From: Paraburkholderia phenazinium
Lineage (GTDB): Bacteria; Pseudomonadota; Gammaproteobacteria; Burkholderiales; Burkholderiaceae
Assembly: GCF_900100735.1 (NCBI RefSeq)
Contig: NZ_FNCJ01000015.1
Coordinates: forward strand, 155,227-219,226
Direction of reading: 5' to 3'
Length of the DNA stretch: 64,000 nt
In this document: piece by piece, positions 44,260-51,826 of the stretch
Numbering within the stretch: position 1 is the first letter of the stretch
Layout: every line of letters starts with the position of its first letter
Program-made: the position numbers and the translations under genes
The notes under the pieces: model-generated
The model's database searches: none
What the model was told of the DNA's origin: nothing
What the model saw: the letters and a program-made list of their open reading frames with translations, nothing else

Positions 44260-45219
44260 ATGAACATCACGGTCCTCGCGCTGGAGGGAGTCTTCGATAC
44301 GGGGCTCGCCATCGTGCTCGATGCATTGAGTACGGCCAACGAGCTGGCGGCCATGCACGGCTGGTCGAATCCGCCATTCACCGTGTCCGTAGCCAGCACG
44401 CGGCGCAGGGTAAAGAGTTCGCAGCGTCTGAGCGTGCCCGTGCTGCCGCTAGCAGAGTGCCCGCAGCCTGATCTGGTGATCGTGCCCGCACTCGGTTACA
44501 AGATGCCCGAGGCTTTACAGGAGGCCTTGGCGCGCGCAGATGTCGTCGAAGCCTGCGAGGCGCTGCGCGCTTGGGCAGCGGCTGGCGTACGCATCGCCGC
44601 GGCGTGCATCGGCACCTTCGTACTCGCCGAGAGCGGCCTGCTGGATCAGCACGATGCCACCACCACGTGGTGGCTCGCGCCGCTGTTCCGGCAGCGCTAC
44701 CCCGCCGTACGTCTCGACACGAGCCATATGATCGTCAACGCTGGCCCCTTCGTCACCGCAGGCGCAGCGCTCAGCCATATTGACATGACGCTCTGGCTGA
44801 TTCGCCAGAGCAGTCCGGAACTGGCCGCGCTGGTTGCCCGCTACCTGGTGGTGGATTCGCGGCCGTCGCAATCGGTCTACATCATCTCGGATCATCTCGC
44901 GCATTCCGATCCGCTGGTCGAACGCTTCGATCGCTGGGCGCGCCAGCACATGACCGAGGGTTTCAATCTGGAGCTTGCCGCAAGTGCACTGGCGACCAGT
45001 AAGCGGACACTGGCGCGGCGCATTCATGAGGTATTGGGCAAGACGCCCGTGACCTATGTTCAGGACCTGCGCATCGAGCAGGCCGTGCATCTGCTGAAGA
45101 CCAGCAGCAATAGCGTCGACAGGATTGCCAACCTGGTGGGCTATGCGGACGGCGTGACGTTGCGTACGCTGCTGCGCCGCCGTTTAGGCAAAGGCATACG
45201 CGAGATCCGAAGCGCGTAA
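44260..45219 (+). CDS. GlxA-family AraC-type transcriptional regulator
   Basis: The 319-residue protein has a DJ-1/PfpI-like sensor (residues 1-190; elbow AAACIGTFVLAESG) and a C-terminal AraC domain (LELAASALATSKRTLARRIH, DRIANLVGYADGVTLRTLL). The ATG at 44260 directly starts the sensor fold. It shares a control region with the ABM protein on the other strand. Ligand unknown. Confidence 0.9.
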   Translation: MNITVLALEGVFDTGLAIVLDALSTANELAAMHGWSNPPFTVSVASTRRRVKSSQRLSVPVLPLAECPQPDLVIVPALGYKMPEALQEALARADVVEACEALRAWAAAGVRIAAACIGTFVLAESGLLDQHDATTTWWLAPLFRQRYPAVRLDTSHMIVNAGPFVTAGAALSHIDMTLWLIRQSSPELAALVARYLVVDSRPSQSVYIISDHLAHSDPLVERFDRWARQHMTEGFNLELAASALATSKRTLARRIHEVLGKTPVTYVQDLRIEQAVHLLKTSSNSVDRIANLVGYADGVTLRTLLRRRLGKGIREIRSA

Positions 45220-45264
45220 GCGTGTAAGCGAGTGGCGAGGCGCGTCAGCCTCGGACTCCCGGAC

Positions 45265-45846
45265 TTACTGCGTCACCCTATCCTGCGTCATCACCAGTGC
45301 GAGCGATGAAGAAAGAATCGAGCGCGCCAGTTCGTCATCGTCCACGGCTCGCGCCAGCGTAATCGCGCCGACAATCGTCGCGACGATGCCCAGCGCGGAT
45401 TTTTCATCTTCGCAGGAGGCGGCCTGGGCAACCAGCGACGTCAGTTCGCGCAAATACTTCGTCAACAGCGCCCGCACATCGGCGCTGGCGTGCCGCGCTT
45501 CGCCGGCCAGCGCGCACAGTGCACAGCCGTTGCCCGGATTGTCGAGGTGCTGCTCATTGAGAAAAGCCTCGGCAATCGACTGCAGCGGCGTATCCGCACG
45601 CTTGCCGGCATCGATGGCGCGCGCCGCCATGCGCTCCTCGCTCTGTGTCAGCGCGTACTCGAGCGCTTCCACAATCAACGCATCGCGCGACGAAAAATGC
45701 CCATAGAACGCACCGTGCGTGAGCCCGGCGCTACGCATGCAGTCAGCCACGCCGAGCGCTTCGATGCCGTGCTCGCGAATCTGCCGCGACGCGTTCTCCA
45801 GAACGCGTTGCCGGCTCTCAGCCTTTTGTGCCTGCGAATAGCCCAT
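45265..45846 (-). CDS. TetR-family transcriptional regulator
   Basis: The 193-residue protein has a TetR N-terminal domain (RQRVLENASRQIREHGIEAL, DCMRSAGLTHGAFYGHFSSRD) and a short helical effector domain with CALCALAGEARH, a cysteine pair found in a NemR/AcuR-like TetR branch that senses electrophiles. GGAAGG precedes ATG 45846. It is divergent from an SDR enzyme and likely represses it. Confidence 0.92.
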   Translation of the reverse strand: MGYSQAQKAESRQRVLENASRQIREHGIEALGVADCMRSAGLTHGAFYGHFSSRDALIVEALEYALTQSEERMAARAIDAGKRADTPLQSIAEAFLNEQHLDNPGNGCALCALAGEARHASADVRALLTKYLRELTSLVAQAASCEDEKSALGIVATIVGAITLARAVDDDELARSILSSSLALVMTQDRVTQ

Positions 45847-45881
45847 TTTTTCTTCCCTTCCGTCCACGTGTGACGCTTGAC

Positions 45882-45936
45882 AATCTGCATGATGAGGATA
45901 ATACTGAAATTGTGCATGACGATCAACATGCAGATT
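45882..45936. promoter_or_regulatory. Inverted half-sites between TetR and SDR genes
   Basis: AATCTGCAT at 45882-45890 and its exact complement ATGCAGATT at 45928-45936 lie 37 bases apart near the TetR start. TTGACA at 45877-45882 may be a -35 element. A TetR-type operator role is inferred. Confidence 0.5.
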
Positions 45937-46070
45937 TCAGATGTTGACGATGCTCGTGATGTTTCGATTGCGGCTGCCGTCCGGCGCCGCGCAGCAGGTT
46001 TCAGGCTCTCGCGACGCGAGCCTCCGTGGCATCGGCCACGCTCTCGCCGCGCCTACACAGGAGAAGGAAG

Positions 46071-46847
46071 ATGCGTTTTACAGGGAAAACAGCGCTCGTC
46101 ACGGGCGGCAATAGCGGGATTGGTTTTGCGGCGGCAAAGCGGTTGGTCGCCGAAGGCGCTCGGGTGGCCATCACGGGGCGCGATCGCGCCAAACTCGACA
46201 GCGCGGTGTCGGAGCTCGGGCCCAATGCGCTCGGCATACAGGCCGATCTCGACGATCCCAGCGCAATCGACGCGATGATTCAACAGATCAAAGACACCTA
46301 CGGCTCGCTCGACATCGTCTTCGCCAATGCCGGCATCTCCGGTCCGACACCGCTCGGCGGCACAACCGCTGCCGCTTTCGAAGCCGTTCTGCGCACCAAC
46401 CTCACCGCGGTCTTCCTCACGGTCCAGGCGGCTTTGCCGTTGATGGGCGCCGGCAGCTCGATCATTCTGAACGGCTCGGTGATGCGCGAACTCGGCTCGC
46501 CGGGTTCGGCGGCATACTCCGCGACCAAGGCGGGCATCACAGGGATGGCGAAGGTGTTTGCAGCCGAACTGGTGACGCGCGGCATCCGCGTGAACACGGT
46601 GATCCCCGGCGGCACGCGCACGCCGATCTGGACCCGCGGCGCGCGAGCCGGTGCGACCCTCGACGGGACCGAAGCAGCGCTCGCACCACGTATTCCGTTG
46701 GGCCGTCTCGCGACGCCGGAAGAAGTCGCTGCGGCTGCGCTCTTCCTCGCCTCCGACGATGCTGCGGGGATTACGGCTGCGGAAATTGTCGTGGACGGTG
46801 GTACAACCGGTGCGCCGTGGGGCTCGCAGGCTTTGGGTCAGGCATAA
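46071..46847 (+). CDS. Short-chain dehydrogenase/reductase
   Basis: The 258-residue protein has the classical SDR motifs TGGNSGIG at residues 12-19, NAG in VFANAGISG, the catalytic Ser in LNGSVM and Tyr-x3-Lys in YSATK. The NAD(P)-binding form cannot be fixed with certainty, but an Arg at the second strand end (TGRDRAK) suggests NADPH. GAAGGA directly precedes ATG 46071. The divergent TetR protein is the likely repressor. Substrate unknown. Confidence 0.93.
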   Translation: MRFTGKTALVTGGNSGIGFAAAKRLVAEGARVAITGRDRAKLDSAVSELGPNALGIQADLDDPSAIDAMIQQIKDTYGSLDIVFANAGISGPTPLGGTTAAAFEAVLRTNLTAVFLTVQAALPLMGAGSSIILNGSVMRELGSPGSAAYSATKAGITGMAKVFAAELVTRGIRVNTVIPGGTRTPIWTRGARAGATLDGTEAALAPRIPLGRLATPEEVAAAALFLASDDAAGITAAEIVVDGGTTGAPWGSQALGQA

Positions 46848-46886
46848 CACGCCGGATAGGAAGCCTAATCTTTCTATGTTGGGCTT

Positions 46887-46929
46887 CGCCCGCCGCATGC
46901 GCTCGATGGCGAGCGTCGCGCGGCGGGCG
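46887..46929. terminator. Long hairpin after SDR gene
   Basis: A 10-bp outer stem CGCCCGCCGC/GCGGCGGGCG and a 7-bp inner stem (one G-T pair), separated by a small internal loop, form a 17-pair hairpin about 40 bases after the SDR stop. It probably blocks readthrough in both directions. Confidence 0.55.
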
Positions 46930-46946
46930 CAGACGGCCCCGCGTGC

Positions 46947-47129
46947 TTAGAAGCTATGCTTGATGCCCGTGACAATCAGCACCTGGTTGTTCGTCGAGGA
47001 GGCCTCGTCGAGCGTCGCCTCATGGAACCTCGACCGCCGCGTTCCGCTCGAGAGGTTGCTCTTGCCGTCCGTATAGGCGTAGGCCAGCCCAACGAGGAAC
47101 GCCGGGGCGATCTGGTACTGCCCGTTGAT
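46947..47129 (-). pseudogene. C-terminal remnant of a general porin
   Basis: Read on the minus strand, this 60-codon stretch has no start and follows an in-frame stop. It encodes INGQYQIAPAFLVGLAYAYT, then a diverged segment, and finally LIVTGIKHSF with the porin-typical terminal Phe. It corresponds to the last two or three strands of a porin like the one at 22-23 kb, where the matching segment is VNGKYQITPAFYVGAEYVYT. The rest of the barrel is missing, replaced on the upstream side by the permease gene. A deletion boundary close to 47130 is the simplest explanation. Confidence 0.8.
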
Positions 47130-47144
47130 TCAGGCATGCGCCAC

Positions 47145-48230
47145 TTAGCGCCGCTTCATGAGCCAGATAAAAAAGACCCCGCCGATTGCGGCCGTCGCGA
47201 CGCCGATCGGCAAGTCCTCCGGCGCGATCACCGTGCGTGCGGCGACGTCGACCCAGATCAGGAAGATCGCACCCAGGAGCGCCGTAACCGGCAGCAGCCA
47301 GCGATGATCGGCACCGACAAAGCGGCGCGCGATATGCGGAATCATCAAGCCGACAAAGCCGATGGAACCGCTCATCGCGACCATCACCCCTGTCATCAGC
47401 GAAGCCACTACGAACACCTGAATCCGCAATGCCGATACGTTGATGCCAAGGGTCGCGGCGGTCTGGTCGCCCGCGATCACGGCGTTCAATGAACGCGCCG
47501 TCGCCGTCAGGAACACGAAGCCGGCAGCGAGGACAACTGCGGGAATCGCCAGCAGGCTCCAGCGTGCGAGACCGAGACCGCCCAGCATCCAGAACAGCAC
47601 CGAGGACGTGGCGCGGTGATCGCCCAGAAACAGCAACAGGTTCGCCATCGCCATCACGAAGAACGACACTGCGACACCGGACAGCAGCAAGCGGTCCGAA
47701 TTCAGCCGTCCATGGCGCATCGCCACCGCCATGACAATGAACATGGCCAGCAAGGCGCCGATGAAAGCCGCGATCGGCAGCGTGGCAATGCCGATCGTTT
47801 CGCCTAGATACAGAATGACCGTCACGGCGCCGAGCGTCGCGCCCGAAGTCACGCCGAGCAGATGCGGATCGGCCAGCGAATTGCGGGTGACGGCCTGCAA
47901 GACCGCGCCGACCAGCGCGAGTCCGGCCCCGACCAGGCCGCCGAGAATCACGCGTGGGAAGCGGATCAGCCAGACGATCGTGTCCTGTCCGCTCGACCAT
48001 GCCCCCGTGCTCTCGCGTCCGGCCAGCAAGCGCAGCGCGTGGCTGGACAGAACCTTCCATGTCACTGCCGGCGCAATCTGCACCGGGCCGATGCCGATTG
48101 CCATGGGCACGGACAACGCCAGCAGCGCCAGCAGACAGATCAGCAGCAAGCTGGAGCCGTAAGCCCGCTCGCCCGAGGCAAACCATGCCCGGGTCGCCGG
48201 CGTGCCGCTCAGGCTGTCATGGCGTCGCAT
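47145..48230 (-). CDS. FecCD/BtuC-type ABC transporter permease
   Basis: The 361-residue membrane protein is of the FecCD/BtuC family: PRVILGGLVGAGLALVGAVL, then NSLADPHLLGVTSGA, and FVGLMIPHIARRFVGADHRW near the end, with about ten helices. It would import a metal chelate or cobalamin across the inner membrane. It is the third gene after the cobalamin riboswitch, 45 bases after the binding-protein gene, which favours corrinoid. The remnant of a porin begins directly after its stop. Confidence 0.92.
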   Translation of the reverse strand: MRRHDSLSGTPATRAWFASGERAYGSSLLLICLLALLALSVPMAIGIGPVQIAPAVTWKVLSSHALRLLAGRESTGAWSSGQDTIVWLIRFPRVILGGLVGAGLALVGAVLQAVTRNSLADPHLLGVTSGATLGAVTVILYLGETIGIATLPIAAFIGALLAMFIVMAVAMRHGRLNSDRLLLSGVAVSFFVMAMANLLLFLGDHRATSSVLFWMLGGLGLARWSLLAIPAVVLAAGFVFLTATARSLNAVIAGDQTAATLGINVSALRIQVFVVASLMTGVMVAMSGSIGFVGLMIPHIARRFVGADHRWLLPVTALLGAIFLIWVDVAARTVIAPEDLPIGVATAAIGGVFFIWLMKRR

Positions 48231-48275
48231 GAGGACCCGTGTGTAGCGTGGGAGGGATGGCGCAATGCCGGGCTG

Positions 48276-49277
48276 TCATGGCTGGAACGCCGCCGGATGC
48301 AGTCCTTTCGCCAGCGTGCCGATCGCGCGCACATTGGCGACACCTGGGGTCGCGTCGTCGTAAGGCAGGACGATGAAGCGGTTGTTCTTCACGGCGTCTA
48401 TCTGGTTCAGAGCCGGGTTGTTACGCAGGAATGCTTCCTTTTGCGCCGCGGTGACGCTGCCGTAGTCGACGATCACAATCGCTTGCGGATTGCGCGCCAC
48501 CACCGTTTCCCAGTTCACGCGGGTCCAGCTATCGTCGAGATCGTCCATTACGTTGCGCCCGCCAGCGGCGGCGATCAATGCGGTTGGAATCGCTTCCCGG
48601 CCTGCGGTAAACGGACGGTCCTCACCGCTGTCGTAGACGAACACGCTAACCGGCTTGCCGTCTTTGGCCGCCTTCGCGGAGACGGCCTGAATCCTGGTCT
48701 GCATGTCCTTGATGAGCGCATCGGAGCGACTCTCGACATTGAAGATCTTGCCGAGATTGACGAGGTCGCGATACACATCGTCGAGCGAGGCCGGTGGGCG
48801 CTTCATCACGTGCGCACACGATTCGGTCAGCTCATAAACCTGAATACCGAGCGGCGCCAGCGTGGCAGGCGTGACCTCGCCGCCCACTTTCATGCCGTAA
48901 TTCCAGCCGGCGAAATAGAAATCGGCGTTCGCGCCGACCAGCGTTTCGACCGACGGATACGCCTTCGACAGCTCAGGCAGCGTGCCGAGCGATTCCTTCA
49001 GTTCCGCGGTGCCGGTGTTCCAGCCGCTCACGCCGGTGTATCCGACCATACGATTTTTCAGGCCGAGCGCGATCATCATGCCGGTCAGGTTCACGTCATT
49101 GCTGATGGCCCGTTGCGGCGGCCCTGCAAACGTGACGTCGCGGTTGCAACTGCGGATCGTGACCGGGTAGGTGGTCGCCGAAGCGTTCGACATGATTGCG
49201 GCGGCCAGCAGGCCGGCGGCCAGCGCTCCGCTCACGCGGCGGGCCAAGGAGTGCTTAAGCACGGGAGTGTTCTCCAT
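48276..49277 (-). CDS. ABC transporter periplasmic binding protein (BtuF/FepB-type fold)
   Basis: The 333-residue precursor has a signal peptide (KHSLARRVSGALAAGLLAAA, then SNASA) and a helical-backbone binding fold: RAISNDVNLTGMMIALGL, GTLPELSKAYPSVETLVGAN and PQAIVIVDYGS. A Cys near ITIRSCNRD may form a disulfide. The start at 49277 overlaps the ATPase gene by 23 bases, so translation is coupled. The cobalamin riboswitch upstream suggests corrinoids as ligand; iron chelates are the alternative. Confidence 0.9.
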   Translation of the reverse strand: MENTPVLKHSLARRVSGALAAGLLAAAIMSNASATTYPVTIRSCNRDVTFAGPPQRAISNDVNLTGMMIALGLKNRMVGYTGVSGWNTGTAELKESLGTLPELSKAYPSVETLVGANADFYFAGWNYGMKVGGEVTPATLAPLGIQVYELTESCAHVMKRPPASLDDVYRDLVNLGKIFNVESRSDALIKDMQTRIQAVSAKAAKDGKPVSVFVYDSGEDRPFTAGREAIPTALIAAAGGRNVMDDLDDSWTRVNWETVVARNPQAIVIVDYGSVTAAQKEAFLRNNPALNQIDAVKNNRFIVLPYDDATPGVANVRAIGTLAKGLHPAAFQP

Positions 49278-50055
49278 GAGTGAGTAGAGTAATGCGGGGA
49301 TAGCGGGACACTGGGTGCGCATCGACGATCGCCGCCACGCCGAATACGTCGGCGAGCAACTGCTCGGTGAGCACTTCATGAGGCGTGCCATGCGCGACGA
49401 TCTCGCCGTGGTGGATGACGTACAGACGGTCGCAATAGGCCGCGGCCAGGTTCAGATCGTGGATCGTCGCCAGCGTGGTGATGCCCATACGGCGCACGAG
49501 GGCGAGCAATTCGATCTGATGCTGAAGATCGAGGTGATTGGTGGGCTCATCGAGAATCAGCAAGGTCGGCTGTTGGGCAAGCGCCCGCGCCAGCAAGACG
49601 CGTTGCTTTTCGCCGCCCGAGAGGGTGTAGAAATTCCGCTCGTGGTAAGCCGACATGCCGACCTTCTCGAGCGCGGCGTCGACAATACCTGCGTCGTCAG
49701 GCGTATCGCTGCTAAAGAGCGTCTTGTGCGGCGTGCGTCCCATATAGACGACATCGAGCACGGTCAGTCCGAAATCTTCCGGAAACTCCTGCAGGACGAC
49801 TGCGGCGCGCTGGGACTGCCACTTCGCCGATTTCTTCCAGACATCTTCGCCGTCGATCTCGATGGTCCCAGCGAGTGGCGTGTTGAAGCGAAATGCACAC
49901 CGCAACAGGCTGGTCTTGCCGCTGCCGTTCGGTCCGACCAGGCCGACGAACTCGCCCGGCTTCGCCGCCAGACTGACCGCCCGAAGAATCCTGGACGCGC
50001 GCTCGCCGTTCGCGACGGGCGACCAGTCGATTTCGGATACGAGCAATGACGACAT
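49255..50055 (-). CDS. BtuD/FecE-type ABC transporter ATP-binding protein
   Basis: The 266-residue ATPase has Walker A GPNGSGKTS, LSGGEKQR signature, Walker B TLLILDEPTNHLD and the switch His in ATIHDLN. A Q-loop sits in VLQEFPEDFG. GAGG lies ten bases before ATG 50055. It is the first transporter gene downstream of the riboswitch and short ORF. Role: energising uptake, probably of cobalamin precursors. Confidence 0.92.
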   Translation of the reverse strand: MSSLLVSEIDWSPVANGERASRILRAVSLAAKPGEFVGLVGPNGSGKTSLLRCAFRFNTPLAGTIEIDGEDVWKKSAKWQSQRAAVVLQEFPEDFGLTVLDVVYMGRTPHKTLFSSDTPDDAGIVDAALEKVGMSAYHERNFYTLSGGEKQRVLLARALAQQPTLLILDEPTNHLDLQHQIELLALVRRMGITTLATIHDLNLAAAYCDRLYVIHHGEIVAHGTPHEVLTEQLLADVFGVAAIVDAHPVSRYPRITLLTHGEHSRA

Positions 50056-50180
50056 GCATGCCTCTTTCATGGAAGCCAGCCTCGCAGGACGAACGAACGC
50101 GCGCACAAATAGCCGCGCAACAGGCTGCAGGCCCGGGGCTTTAGCCGCGGGCAGCGGAAATCAATGGTGTGGTGTAGTGC

Positions 50181-50297
50181 TCACCTGCGAGCCTGATGAC
50201 AGGCGGGCACGCCGGTCATCCACGTGTTGTACGGACGCGGACGAGCAAGGAGCGAACGGTCCGGCTGGCAGCCAGGAGCGCGCGAAGCATGGGTCAT
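50181..50297 (-). CDS. Possible short ORF between riboswitch and transporter operon
   Basis: A 38-codon frame (MTHASRAPGCQPDRSLLARP...) begins at 50297 with AGGAG seven bases upstream, and stops at 50181. No family is recognised. It lies just after the cobalamin riboswitch, so its ribosome site is the first that the switch could hide. It may be a leader peptide or a small protein; chance cannot be ruled out in this GC-rich DNA. Confidence 0.4.
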   Translation of the reverse strand: MTHASRAPGCQPDRSLLARPRPYNTWMTGVPACHQARR

Positions 50298-50340
50298 ACG
50301 AACATCTCCTGGGGATAGCGCGCCCCGAAGTCGAGAAGAG

Positions 50341-50455
50341 GGATACGACGCCGAGGTCTGACTTCCGGTTTCGCTTGAAACCGGTCACAGTGGCGCGACC
50401 GCGCTGGATTTGCACCAGCTTCCACGAGTCGTACGGGTGGTATTTTACGTGCGAA
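50341..50455 (-). ncRNA. Cobalamin (B12) riboswitch
   Basis: On the minus strand the conserved blocks appear in order: GGTGCAAATCC (50416-50406), GCCACTGTGACC (50394-50383), a GGTTTC/GAAACC hairpin, and GGAAGTCAGACC (50366-50355). These are the defining parts of the adenosylcobalamin-binding aptamer, which represses downstream genes when B12 is plentiful. It lies before the ATPase/binding-protein/permease operon on the same strand. Outer boundaries are approximate. Confidence 0.93.
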
Positions 50456-50506
50456 TCGGTACCCGCTGAATTTATTCTGATGCAGGCGGCGAACGCACAT
50501 CGCGTG

Positions 50507-50830
50507 TTAAGCGGCGTAGTACTTCAGCCAGAAGGCTTCGCGGCAGGCATTGTCGAAATTCTTTTTGGCCGGGCTCACGCGCGACCCGCTGGGCTGCTCG
50601 ATCACTTCATAGCTGATCCAGCACTCGGCGCATACCAGTTCAGTCGGAAACTGATCTTGCTCGACCACGCGACGAATCACCACGCCGTTGTCGAACGTAT
50701 AGCGCGTTTCTTCTTTCTGCACGTCGAACCCCTGATCCGACCAGCTATCGCGCTGCACCGTTTGCTTCAGGATAGCGACGGGACTCACGTGCCCGTGGAT
50801 CGCGCTGACGTAAGTGACGAGTTTATCCAT
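50507..50830 (-). CDS. Hypothetical cytoplasmic protein
   Basis: The 107-residue product (MDKLVTYVSAIHGHVSPVAI...) shows mixed strand and helix, with CAECWISYEVIEQPSGSRVS in its middle including a CxxC-like pair, but no known family is recognised. GAGGAATGAGG precedes ATG 50830, which supports the short form over a longer frame. It lies just upstream of the riboswitch and is transcribed in the same direction. Confidence 0.65.
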   Translation of the reverse strand: MDKLVTYVSAIHGHVSPVAILKQTVQRDSWSDQGFDVQKEETRYTFDNGVVIRRVVEQDQFPTELVCAECWISYEVIEQPSGSRVSPAKKNFDNACREAFWLKYYAA

Positions 50831-50880
50831 AGCCTCATTCCTCTGGAATACATACCAATGTGCTGCCGACTTCGCGCACT

Positions 50881-51675
50881 CTAATCCGTATGACGACGCT
50901 TCGAGAAATAGCGCGCCGGCGATTCGCCGAACGCCTTGCGAAACATTGCGATGAAATTGCTCGGCGTGGCGTAGCCCAGCGCATCCGCCACACACGCCAC
51001 CGCTTCGCCGTTTGCGAGCTGCTCGAGCGCAAGCGCGAGGCGCGCCTGCTGACGCCACTGCACGAAACTCATCCCCGTCTGCGCAGCGAAGTGGCGGCGC
51101 GCCGTGCGTGCAGAGAGACCGGCCCACGCCGCGAGCTCGTCGAAGGTCCGTTCGTCTTCCGGATGCTCAATCAGCAGGTTCGCGATCGTCAATAGACGGC
51201 GCTCGGCAGGCAACGGCAAATGCAGCGCTTCACGGCGGGCGAGACGGATTTCGTCGAGCAGCACCCCAACGATGCGCTCCTGCTCGGGTTGCAGGTCCGC
51301 CTCTGCGGTCCAGCTCGCGGCGCGCCGCACGAGGGCGCGCAGCATCTCGCTCACACCCATTACACAGGGATCGCTGGGCAGGCCATGAAGCACATCCGGC
51401 CGTAGCATCACCCCCCACCCGCTCAGCGCACCGCTCACGCTCGCCTGATGATCGACACCCGCCGGAATCCAGCCGGCGCGATGCGGCGGCAACAGCCACG
51501 AGCCGCGCGCCGTGCGAACCTGCACGAGGCCGCTTTCAATGCAGAAGAGCTGGCCGCGTACGTGGCGATGCCAATCGTATTCCCGCGTGCCCAGACGGAA
51601 TTCGTTTTCAGGTGCGTCGGTGCCCCAGAACGCGTACAACGCGGGGCCGTCTGGCCGATCGCTTAGATCTGTCAT
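50881..51675 (-). CDS. AraC-family regulator with cupin sensor
   Basis: The 264-residue protein has an N-terminal cupin-like sensor (EYDWHRHVRGQLFCIESG, LLPPHRAGWIPAGVDH) and C-terminal AraC helices (TFDELAAWAGLSARTARRHF, AVACVADALGYATPSNFIAM). GGAGGGG lies upstream of ATG 51675, which decides the start. It is divergent from a FAD monooxygenase with an inverted repeat in between, so that gene is the likely target. Confidence 0.9.
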   Translation of the reverse strand: MTDLSDRPDGPALYAFWGTDAPENEFRLGTREYDWHRHVRGQLFCIESGLVQVRTARGSWLLPPHRAGWIPAGVDHQASVSGALSGWGVMLRPDVLHGLPSDPCVMGVSEMLRALVRRAASWTAEADLQPEQERIVGVLLDEIRLARREALHLPLPAERRLLTIANLLIEHPEDERTFDELAAWAGLSARTARRHFAAQTGMSFVQWRQQARLALALEQLANGEAVACVADALGYATPSNFIAMFRKAFGESPARYFSKRRHTD

Positions 51676-51737
51676 GCACTTGCCCCTCCAAGTCGAACCG
51701 GGCCAACTTTGGCCGAATTTCATTGTTTATCGTCCGA

Positions 51738-51780
51738 CTGTCATTATCGGGCTAACGCGGTAGGCCGTTAGCCTTGACAG
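51738..51780. promoter_or_regulatory. Nested inverted repeat, candidate AraC/monooxygenase operator
   Basis: GGCTAACG at 51750-51757 and its complement CGTTAGCC at 51766-51773 are 8 bases apart; outer CTGTCA (51738-51743) and TGACAG (51775-51780) enclose them. The element lies between the divergent AraC and monooxygenase genes. Confidence 0.6.
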
Positions 51781-51826
51781 TATGGGCAGGAGGGGAATGG
51801 CCGCTCCTGCCGCAACGGGAGAACGG

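Noticed and set aside
47862..49283. 473-codon open frame opposite permease and binding protein
   Set aside because: Spans two real minus-strand genes and has no motif.
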